From: Calditrichota bacterium
Lineage (GTDB): Bacteria > Calditrichota > Calditrichia > Calditrichales > J004
Direction of reading: 5' to 3'
DNA length: 34,175 nt
Assembly: GCA_024277115.1 (NCBI GenBank)
Contig: JAJRVW010000049.1
Coordinates: 1 to 34,175 of the forward strand
In this document: positions 1 to 6,263 of the stretch, one piece after another
Layout: the number at the start of each line of letters is the position of its first letter
Numbering within the stretch: the first letter of the stretch is position 1
Translations under genes and position numbers: made by a program
Notes under the pieces: model-generated
Seen by the model: the letters and a program-made list of their open reading frames with translations, nothing else
Database searches by the model: none
What the model was told of the DNA's origin: nothing

Positions 1-73
1 CGCTTTCTATTTCACCTATTACTTTCTGCTTGAAGGCTTCGCTATACCGATAGCTTATCGCTTGTGCTGACAT
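1..73 (-). CDS. IS3-family transposase OrfA, N-terminal 24 residues only
   Basis: The minus strand begins ATG at 73 and reads MSAQAISYRYSEAFKQKV before leaving the window. The pattern YRYSEAFKQKVIGEIE is the usual start of the helix-turn-helix OrfA of IS3-type transposases, which binds the IS ends and is normally joined to the OrfB integrase by frameshifting. A strong ribosome site, AAGGAG, lies five bases before the ATG. Only the first helix is visible; the family call rests on this short stretch and on the IS-like left end upstream of it. Confidence 0.65.
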   Translation of the reverse strand, partial: MSAQAISYRYSEAFKQKVIGEIES

Positions 74-88
74 GGGGGCTCCTTTGTT

Positions 89-124
89 TTATATTTACAA
101 GTTTACTAAATTCTGTAAATATAA
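89..124. promoter_or_regulatory. 11-bp hairpin in the IS leader
   Basis: Positions 89-99 (TTATATTTACA) and 114-124 (TGTAAATATAA) are perfect inverted repeats with a 14-base loop. The hairpin lies between the proposed IS end and the transposase ribosome site. It has no clear run of T after it, so it is not a typical terminator. In several IS families such leader hairpins limit transposase translation from transcripts that enter from outside; that role is an inference here. Confidence 0.5.
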
Positions 125-1023
125 TCAGGACAAGACAAATACTCGGAATTTATCGTTTTATTGATAGATGATTGCGGGTCGCCCGGCTCCTCATCGGTAT
201 AGAAGTCTCTGGCATCTTTTTTACTCTCCAGCCTAAAATCTGCTTTTTGATATGTAACGGAGGATAAAAAATCCCAATTCTTGTCCGAAAGCGTAAACCT
301 TATTCCGGCAAAATATTTATTTATTTTGTTATTCTTTTCATCAAAGGCTTCAACAGTCCTTTTAAGAAAACGGGTACCCAAATATACCTCACTTAGGTCA
401 TTAACCCTCTTAATGGTTTTATCGGAATTAATGTCCATACCGGCATTAATCCCTATGGAGTAGTTTGCAAAACCTGCTTTTCCAATTTTATAAAGTGAAA
501 ACCGGTTTAAATAAATATTTGAAGTTCTTTCATCTGTATTTCTCCTCGTCCGGTTTACAGTAGTAAAAACATTGTCTGTAACTTCGTTTTTTGAAAAATC
601 CCTCGCATCGTTCTTAATGCTACTCGCGATCTTTAATAACCATTTTTTTTTATTTGCCCCAAATAGATACGCTATATTTATCGCCGGTACACTTATCGTG
701 TAAAGAGCCGGCGATGTTTGAGATGCCTTTCGCCTGTACCCTATGCTATTTTCGATAAGACGATCAGGATAAGACGATGTTAAAAAGTTACCGGCTGCGA
801 GTGTTGAATAGTTATAACCATGCCGTGTCACAAAGAAAAAGTTTTTGTCATAGTCTGCTGCACGGGCAGGATTTCTTAGAATCTGAACCGCTGAGTCCGG
901 CACAAACAACAGAAGGCCTTCTCCAAGCTGACCGGAATTAACTAAGGTGTTTTGGTCAAGGTTTAAGGTGTATTGCGCATATAAAGAAAAGGGTAAAAAA
1001 AAGAATAATAAAAACCGTAACAT
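106..1023 (-). CDS. Outer-membrane beta-barrel protein, 3' end truncated by the IS
   Basis: The protein has a signal peptide (MLRFLLFFFLPFSLYA-Q) and then alternating polar/aromatic strands typical of an outer-membrane barrel. The early segment NSGQLGEGLLLFVPDSAVQILRNPA (quoted here as NSGQLGEG then FVPDSAVQILRNPA) resembles the start of PorV/UPF0164-like barrels, which list strain- or channel-type OMPs of the FCB group. The start is set at ATG 1023, five bases after GGAGG; a TTG at 1035 is less likely. The last eight codons (CPDYIYRI) and the TAG stop fall inside the proposed IS end, so the natural C-terminus is lost. The specific function is unknown. Barrel call is moderately sure; truncation is well supported by the junction. 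Confidence 0.6.
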   Translation of the reverse strand: MLRFLLFFFLPFSLYAQYTLNLDQNTLVNSGQLGEGLLLFVPDSAVQILRNPARAADYDKNFFFVTRHGYNYSTLAAGNFLTSSYPDRLIENSIGYRRKASQTSPALYTISVPAINIAYLFGANKKKWLLKIASSIKNDARDFSKNEVTDNVFTTVNRTRRNTDERTSNIYLNRFSLYKIGKAGFANYSIGINAGMDINSDKTIKRVNDLSEVYLGTRFLKRTVEAFDEKNNKINKYFAGIRFTLSDKNWDFLSSVTYQKADFRLESKKDARDFYTDEEPGDPQSSINKTINSEYLSCPDYIYRI

Positions 1024-1451
1024 AATAGCCTCCAAATATAAATAACCAAAATTAGCACGTACAAATAAACAAATTAATCACTAGGAAATAATGCTTAAAA
1101 TATCCTATCACAATTCTCCCGATATAAGAATGTTTAGGATTTGGATTTGAAGGTTTATTTGTTGTTTGCAATTTGTATTTGTCCTGCCATCAGCGGGATA
1201 AATTTCGCCTTAGCAATTTAGATATAACACCATTATAATAGGTCGTAATATAAGTATATCTTTTTATGAATAAAAATAAAAAAGGCGAAATTGAACCTGA
1301 CAGGAATTATTTACAAAAAAACAAAAATTATGTCATAGTTAAAATACCCATAACTTAGGACAGTATTACTAATACACATTTTAAATATGATAAGGTGGTG
1401 TACAGTGAAAGTAAACAATGTAGACAGAAGGCTATCTGCCTTTGGGTTTGG
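1024..1451. other. Non-coding gap with a long interrupted inverted repeat
   Basis: This AT-rich gap of 428 bases separates the truncated barrel gene from the permease-like gene, both on the minus strand, so it should hold the barrel gene's promoter and the 3' region of the permease gene. Apart from the inverted repeat listed separately (1182-1305) no gene or RNA is recognisable. A short open frame starting at 1395 on the plus strand is antisense to the permease-like gene and has no coding features. Confidence 0.5.
1182..1305. repeat. Interrupted inverted repeat
   Basis: The inner arms 1201-1211 (AATTTCGCCTT) and 1282-1292 (AAGGCGAAATT) are perfect 11-base inverted repeats. The outer arms TCCTG (1182-1186) and CAGGA (1301-1305) are also inverted. 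The two arm pairs together frame a 70-base AT-rich centre. It could be a folded 3' or 5' UTR or a short inactive mobile element; the sequence does not decide. Confidence 0.45.
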
Positions 1452-2585
1452 TCAGCGGTTATAATAGAGAGTGTTCTCTTTCTCGATGAGCCAATCCACA
1501 AATATTTCTGTAGCTTTTACGAGAGAGTAAATAGCAAGCACAATAACCGTAACCACGGCATAGTTTTTATAAAGGATATTTTGAAGCAATTCGTAGGAAA
1601 GGTGCCCCTGGATATTTAAGGCCATCTCGATAATAATCAACCCGGTAATCAAAAAAGAAGCCTGTTCTTTTATTGTGGCCAAATATTGAAAACGTGCATT
1701 TTGATAAATATGGCCAAACACATGGCCGGGAAATATTTTTTTCCATGCAAATAAATTCTTCCGTGAAATTCCATCCTTAACATCCAGTTTATAAGCATTG
1801 GCCATATTTTTCACTATTGCCGTTTGCACATAACCCTTGTGGTTTTCACTGACCAAAAAAGTATAAAACTTATGGGTATAAGTAATCAACATTGCATTGG
1901 AAACCACACCAAGCAAGATCATAAAGACCAGCATGTCCGTATCAAATTTGGTCCGAAACGAATAGGCCAAAACATAAGCCGGAGAAAATAAAACCATATA
2001 AGCCGCGGCTTTCCCAACCGCTTTAAAAAAGAGGACCGCTGCCGGATTATAATCATGCCAAACCTGTTTCCAGTTTTTAAATCCAGGCTGCTTTTTAATA
2101 TGGGAATACATCTCAAGTAAATAGGCCGCCCTTTTTTGCTTAATCCGGATAAAGCGGTAAGCGCCGAGTGTTTGCACACCGTACCAGGTTAAAAAGAGTG
2201 TAATTAAATAGACCAGGATAAATTTTAAGTACATCCAAAACAGATCGCCAAACAGCCCAAACGAAAGCGTTTTTTTATTTCTCGAATTCTCTGTTAAATC
2301 TAAAATTTCACTTTTCCGATAGCTTTCAATCCTCTCGATCAATTCGGCGTGCTCTTCATCGTGCCAAGGCTCAAAGACGTTTAATGTCTCTTCCAAAATG
2401 GCGCGGTGCATGGGGTTGCCTAAATCGAGATAATCCAAACCCAGCCATTTTTCGACACCCCGGTCTGCCATTTTAATGGCTCTTTTTTGATTCGAATTAA
2501 AATAAAATATAAGTGAAACAAGAAGTATTGACACGAGGGAAAAGCTGATAATATGTTCAAGCCATTTTTTATCTATTTTTAACAT
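1452..2585 (-). CDS. Divergent ABC-type oligopeptide permease subunit (OppB/DppB-like)
   Basis: This is an integral membrane protein of about 377 residues with one N-terminal membrane segment, a soluble region of about 90 residues, and five further hydrophobic segments. The layout matches OppB/DppB permeases: N-terminal anchor, periplasmic loop, then the transport domain. The C-terminus (LITGLIIIEMALNIQG, NILYKNYAVVTVIVLAIY, then ...VDWL) aligns by eye with the conserved OppB end (GGAVVVETVFSWPG, ...DYPVVQG, ...DLLYALLDP). The EAA loop is degenerate. The start is set at ATG 2585, six bases after GGTGAG; the ATG at 2603 lies next to an interspersed repeat and lacks a ribosome site. A family 5 binding protein encoded two genes upstream supports a peptide-uptake role. 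No ATPase or second permease is in the window. It may be an inactive or reassigned permease. Confidence 0.5.
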   Translation of the reverse strand: MLKIDKKWLEHIISFSLVSILLVSLIFYFNSNQKRAIKMADRGVEKWLGLDYLDLGNPMHRAILEETLNVFEPWHDEEHAELIERIESYRKSEILDLTENSRNKKTLSFGLFGDLFWMYLKFILVYLITLFLTWYGVQTLGAYRFIRIKQKRAAYLLEMYSHIKKQPGFKNWKQVWHDYNPAAVLFFKAVGKAAAYMVLFSPAYVLAYSFRTKFDTDMLVFMILLGVVSNAMLITYTHKFYTFLVSENHKGYVQTAIVKNMANAYKLDVKDGISRKNLFAWKKIFPGHVFGHIYQNARFQYLATIKEQASFLITGLIIIEMALNIQGHLSYELLQNILYKNYAVVTVIVLAIYSLVKATEIFVDWLIEKENTLYYNR

Positions 2586-2604
2586 TAATGTCTCACCTTC
2601 CATT

Positions 2605-2668
2605 TGTCATGCCCCACTCGTGTAAAGCCAGGGATTCTTCACTCCACCATGTTCCGCTCAGAATGACA
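2605..2668. repeat. 64-bp REP/MITE-like interspersed repeat
   Basis: The element is bounded by TGTCAT (2605-2610) and its inverted copy ATGACA (2663-2668). On the minus strand it begins TGTCATTCTGAGCGGAAC and contains GTGAAGAATC, matching the very common interspersed motif TGTCATTCTGAGCGNAGCGAAGAATC known from many bacterial intergenic regions. It fills the gap between the secreted protein gene and the permease-like gene and comes within two bases of the alternative permease start at 2603. Confidence 0.7.
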
Positions 2669-2690
2669 GGACTGCTGTATTTAATACTTT

Positions 2691-3575
2691 CTATTTCTTC
2701 ACAATTTCGATGGCCGAACCGGAAGAATAAATTTCATATTCGTTGCCACTGAACAGGGTTTCAACTTCATTTACAAAATACGGGATACTTTTTTTAAATT
2801 TGCCGGATTGGTTATTTTGCAATTCCAAAACAATACCCGTCGCATTGGACTCTAAACTCCAGTAAGGGGCTGGTTTATTTTGATTTTTTTCGGAATTAAG
2901 CTTTTGGAAAAGTTTTTTGTAGACCCGGTTTACGGCCTCCACTTTATTACTGAGCTGGTTTAAAACGTCGGCTTCTATCACAGTGGCACTGCCCTGTACT
3001 TCATCCGCCCCACTTTCTTTTCTTAAACTCAACCTGCCCGATGGCCTGATCCAACCATATTGTTTTTTTGATCCGCTTAGCAGCACAAAAAAATCAGAAC
3101 CCATTTTAAAAACAGTTTGTACTTTTTGGCCCTTTTCAAGATATGTTCGCTTGTATTTATTATTTTTCTCTTTAAATGGGATTTTACTAAACAGTACCGC
3201 TTTATTTTGTATTACCTGAAAATCCCCGGGCGTTTTTTCAACATCGGCAAATTTAAAAATCAGACCAGGCTCACCGTCAGAAACTAAACGGCCTTTTTCG
3301 TCCAAAGCAAAAAAATATGTTTTACCGGCAAACTCAACTTCCATGGCCGCGCTAAATTGATCGCTTAATAAAATATGCCCTTTAATAATTTGCCAGGGTG
3401 TAAACGGCCTAAAAAAAAGTTTATCCTGGTCGGACAGTTTTTGCTGATATTGATCGATGATTTCCAACTGCGCCGGATTTTCCGCAATAAAGAAACCGGC
3501 TCGATTCTTTTCTTGACCAAATAGATTGCTGGCAATAAAGGAAAATATTATAATTGAAAAAATTTTAGGCATCAT
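2691..3575 (-). CDS. Secreted protein of unknown function
   Basis: The product is about 294 residues with a cleavable signal peptide (SIIIFSFIASNLFG-Q). The rest is soluble. Residues about 120-190 form short beta strands with the pattern KGQKVQTVFKMGSDFFVLLS...YGWIRPSGRL, which is reminiscent of an SH3-like (SH3_3 type) extracytoplasmic domain; this is a suggestion only. The C-terminal third includes a helix and a short beta region ending EIVKK. There is no clear ribosome site before the ATG-ATG start. The gene lies between the binding protein and the permease-like gene on the same strand, and a hairpin separates it from the binding protein, so it may have its own promoter. The TAG stop is followed by TGA ten codons later. 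I do not recognise a function. Confidence 0.6.
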   Translation of the reverse strand: MMPKIFSIIIFSFIASNLFGQEKNRAGFFIAENPAQLEIIDQYQQKLSDQDKLFFRPFTPWQIIKGHILLSDQFSAAMEVEFAGKTYFFALDEKGRLVSDGEPGLIFKFADVEKTPGDFQVIQNKAVLFSKIPFKEKNNKYKRTYLEKGQKVQTVFKMGSDFFVLLSGSKKQYGWIRPSGRLSLRKESGADEVQGSATVIEADVLNQLSNKVEAVNRVYKKLFQKLNSEKNQNKPAPYWSLESNATGIVLELQNNQSGKFKKSIPYFVNEVETLFSGNEYEIYSSGSAIEIVKK

Positions 3576-3610
3576 TTTTTTGAAAGGAAATTGTTAAAAG
3601 TAACCGACTG

Positions 3611-3661
3611 AAAATTTAAAACCCTACTAAACGAATACTCGGCAATTCATTTAGCAGGGTT
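3611..3661 (-). terminator. Hairpin terminator after the solute-binding protein gene
   Basis: The arms 3620-3631 (AACCCTACTAAA) and 3650-3661 (TTTAGCAGGGTT) pair over 12 positions with one mismatch around an 18-base loop. On the minus strand the stem is followed by TTAAATTTT, and on the plus strand by ATTTTTATA, so it could work in both directions. It starts 43 bases after the binding-protein stop. Confidence 0.6.
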
Positions 3662-3703
3662 ATTTTTATAAACAACTATTACGATAGAATAGCTCTCCTT
3701 TGC

Positions 3704-5443
3704 TTACTCTTCTTTTTTCTCGCGCCATTTTTCTATCGTGGAAAGCTGTGATGCCGTGCCGTATAAATCGATCGATTTCGCATCAAATTGTGTTGAGAAA
3801 TAGGCCGTGGATGGCAAAGAAAAAAGCCAGGCACCTAAGGCCATATCCTGATCGAGCAGGTCTATACGCCGTGCAAATTCCTGCCGGTCGTAAACGCGGC
3901 GGGTGGACATAAAGCCGTAAATATATTCAAGCAAAGTTTGGGTATCCTGATAATCTTCGCCCGGGCGGCCTAAATCCAAACGGAAAAAATTCTTATCAGC
4001 CTGGAACGACTCATTATTATAAACCCGGTTGCCGCGCCCATCAGAATCCGTAACAAGGTTGATTTGGTGAATGGCAAGGTTTGGCTCCCGTAAAAAGACA
4101 GAATATAAATCATAAAAGAAGTTACTGCTGTAGCCATTTATGGCGATCAGCAAGGCATCATAATTTCCTTTTTTGATGTCTTCGTTTTTGACCGAATTGG
4201 CACGGAGCTTACCGCCGAAAAGGCTTCGGTCATTAAAAATTTCCAGCAATTCGCTGTACTCTTCACGAAAGCCATAATTCAAATTGGCCTGGATTATAAT
4301 AGAATCCGGCAAAACAGAAAGATCAGGATTGCCCTTATCTTTTAAAGGGGTAATAATTGGGTCGTCACCATCCACATAATACGATGAAGATGGAAAAACA
4401 CTATAATTGAGATAATCATTATAATTATCCTTATTCCCTTTATAATCGGCAATATGCCGCTGCTGGGGCGAACCCACTTTATAAAACCGGTCTAACACAG
4501 TTTTGTTATTGATCAGCTTTCGCAATTCCTGGCGTTGTGCACGGTTAAGCCGTTCCGTATTAAAAAGCAAAGCAAAATAAGTCGTGCTTATATTGGATTT
4601 GTAGAAATAATCTTCCGGGTCCTCCAAAATAGGCGAAAGGCTGCCAAAAGGTGTGGTTAGCAATACGTTAAAATTTGTGTTGCTTAGCTCGGTTGTAAAC
4701 GTACTGTTATCGATATAAGGCTTCAGGATCACATTTTCCAGCTCAGCACTTTCGGATGGGTTTTTAATATAGTTGGAAACATCGGCATTGGGCGCAATGG
4801 CCATATAAGGCCCTGTGCCCAGGTTGTATTGCGGAGCCAGCATGTCCGAATCGTACGGCAAGATTTTAAATGAGAGCATCTCCTTCACATCATCAGAGGT
4901 CCAGTCACGGAAAGGTTTAAAACGGAATTTTATTTCATTGTTTTCATCCGGCCCGGAAAATTCAAGGCGCTCCATGGATTGTGTGAGCAAAAGATAATCA
5001 GGAGACAAGCTGCCCAGGCGTTGGATACGGCGCAAAGTAAAACTTAAATCCCGGGCCGTAAAAAATACGTCTTTTTTATTCTGGACGCTCACTTCTTCGT
5101 CTTCATTTACAGAAATATCGTAACTGCTATGCCATTTCTTTTTTGGTTTTAAGCGGATTGTCACAACATAATCGGTGGAAATATCAACAAGTTCGCCCAG
5201 TCCATCTTCGTATGTGATACCGCTTGGGTTTGCCGACACATTAAACAGACCATCAAAGATCACCTCGTCCAGCTTATCGGATAATGAGACCGAGCTGGGC
5301 ATGTGCGGGTCTACCGAAGGTTTTTGATGGGCGATGTACGGAATGACAATTTGATTATCAAGGTTTTTCCAGGGTGCCCAGATATAGAGGACAACAGCTG
5401 CGGCGAGCACAACAACCCCGCCAATAATTGCACCTAATTTCAT
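3704..5443 (-). CDS. Family 5 extracytoplasmic solute-binding protein (peptide type)
   Basis: The product of 579 residues captures a substrate, usually a di- or oligopeptide, outside the inner membrane and hands it to an ABC permease. A single N-terminal hydrophobic segment (GAIIGGVVVLAAAVVLYIW) has no clear cleavage or lipobox, so the protein may stay anchored. Family 5 features follow: an opening segment with DPHMPSSVSLSDKLDEVIFDGL, a YVVTIRLKPKKKWHS strand with the usual aromatic and W, FTARDLSFTLRRI, and the GTGPY motif near residue 211. The start ATG 5443 is the second of two overlapping ATGs; the first is followed directly by TGA. A divergent OppB-like permease lies downstream. Family assignment is fairly sure; the substrate is unknown. 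Confidence 0.75.
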   Translation of the reverse strand: MKLGAIIGGVVVLAAAVVLYIWAPWKNLDNQIVIPYIAHQKPSVDPHMPSSVSLSDKLDEVIFDGLFNVSANPSGITYEDGLGELVDISTDYVVTIRLKPKKKWHSSYDISVNEDEEVSVQNKKDVFFTARDLSFTLRRIQRLGSLSPDYLLLTQSMERLEFSGPDENNEIKFRFKPFRDWTSDDVKEMLSFKILPYDSDMLAPQYNLGTGPYMAIAPNADVSNYIKNPSESAELENVILKPYIDNSTFTTELSNTNFNVLLTTPFGSLSPILEDPEDYFYKSNISTTYFALLFNTERLNRAQRQELRKLINNKTVLDRFYKVGSPQQRHIADYKGNKDNYNDYLNYSVFPSSSYYVDGDDPIITPLKDKGNPDLSVLPDSIIIQANLNYGFREEYSELLEIFNDRSLFGGKLRANSVKNEDIKKGNYDALLIAINGYSSNFFYDLYSVFLREPNLAIHQINLVTDSDGRGNRVYNNESFQADKNFFRLDLGRPGEDYQDTQTLLEYIYGFMSTRRVYDRQEFARRIDLLDQDMALGAWLFSLPSTAYFSTQFDAKSIDLYGTASQLSTIEKWREKKEE

Positions 5444-5502
5444 TTCATTTCCCTTTCATTCTATTACTTTTAAAATTTTCTATAAATATTTTTACACAGA
5501 GG

Positions 5503-5696
5503 CACAGAACTCGCAGAGTTTTTTTTAATACCTTTCTTACGTCTTGTTTTTCTCCATGATCTCACAGGGCTCTGCAGTCATTTTTTACTACTGAGACCAC
5601 AGAACTCGCAGAGTTTTTTTTAATACCTTTCTTTGTCTTGTTCTTCTCCGTGATCTTGTAGGCTCTGTAGTTTTTTTAATACCAAGACCACAGAAC
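5503..5696. repeat. Tandem repeat of about 91-95 bp, two copies plus a start
   Basis: Positions 5503-5538 and 5598-5633 are identical over 36 bases (beginning CACAGAACTCGCAGAG and followed by eight T and AATACCTTTCTT). Each unit then continues with a variant of CTCCRTGATCTNNNNGGGCTCTG, and a third unit begins at 5689 with CACAGAAC. The units are degenerate forms of the CACAGAG / CTCTGTG words often seen around GxxExxY genes. They occupy the gap between the binding-protein and GxxExxY genes. Confidence 0.7.
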
Positions 5697-5725
5697 ACAC
5701 TGAGAATTAAGATATTTGCATTGGT

Positions 5726-6109
5726 TTATCTATCATTGATAAAACGTTTTATACCATCTTTTAAAATACGAACATTAAAATTTATTAATAAACCAATTTC
5801 ATATTTTGATAATTTTAAGTAAGAAATTATCTGAGCCTCATGAAGCCTACTTAAGCGTTCAACAGATTTCAACTCAAGAATAACTTCACTCTCAACAACA
5901 ATATCCAATCTATAAGAACAATCAATTGAAACTTCTTTATATTTAACAGGCAAGCTAACCTGAGTTTTAAAATCAATTCCACGTTTACTCAATTCATAGC
6001 ACAGGCACTGCTCATAAGCAGACTCTAATAATCCGGGGCCTAACTCTTTATGGACATCAATACATGCCCCAATTATCTTTTTTGTCAATTCCGGATTTTT
6101 AATTTTCAT
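5726..6109 (-). CDS. GxxExxY protein (PD-(D/E)XK nuclease-like)
   Basis: A small protein of 127 residues. The signature G26-LL-E29-SA-Y32 gives the family its name. The nuclease-like core is visible as D69 in SYRLDIVV and E79-L-K81 in VILELKSV, matching the D...ExK layout of PF13366-type PD-(D/E)XK proteins. Length is normal for the family. The biological role is not established; these genes recur in genomes in many copies and are often found between short repeats, as here. The gene is flanked on both sides by related CTCTGTG-type repeats, which suggests it arrived as a cassette between the lipoprotein and the binding-protein genes rather than being part of their function. Confidence 0.88.
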   Translation of the reverse strand: MKIKNPELTKKIIGACIDVHKELGPGLLESAYEQCLCYELSKRGIDFKTQVSLPVKYKEVSIDCSYRLDIVVESEVILELKSVERLSRLHEAQIISYLKLSKYEIGLLINFNVRILKDGIKRFINDR

Positions 6110-6188
6110 AATGCTTTCTATTTTTTATAACTGTCTCCCAGAGAAAAGTGTGTCCTTTTTTTATGTTCTCTTCTTATCTTTTTACTTT

Positions 6189-6228
6189 TCTCCGTGATCT
6201 CTGTGGGCTCTGAAGTCATTTTTACTAC
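6189..6228. repeat. Repeat copy on the other side of the GxxExxY gene
   Basis: The segment starts TCTCCGTGATCTCTGTGGG and continues CTCTGAAGTCATTTTTACTAC. It matches 5551-5592 (TCTCCATGATCTCACAGGG, then CTCTGCAGTCATTTTTTACTAC) at nearly every position and in the same orientation, so the GxxExxY gene is bracketed by direct repeats. Confidence 0.65.
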
Positions 6229-6263
6229 CATTGTATAAAAACACACTACACGCCCTTTAAGTC

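Larger units (their letters stand above)
1..132 (-). mobile_element. IS3-like insertion sequence, left end (cut by window edge)
   Basis: The segment holds the first codons of an IS3-type OrfA and the 59 bases in front of them. The proposed outer boundary is position 132, where the minus strand begins TGTCCTGATTATA, a TGT start being common among IS3-family ends. The disrupted barrel gene enters this segment and stops after eight codons, as expected for an insertion. The opposite end, the target duplication and OrfB are outside the window, so the boundary is inferred and the subgroup cannot be assigned. Confidence 0.6.

Noticed and set aside
1395-1619. Plus-strand open frame of 74 codons
   Set aside because: It is mostly antisense to the permease-like gene and has no ribosome site or recognisable domain.
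5503-5696. A CRISPR array
   Set aside because: The repeat is about 36 bases but the 'spacers' are similar to one another, there are only two to three units, and no cas gene is present.
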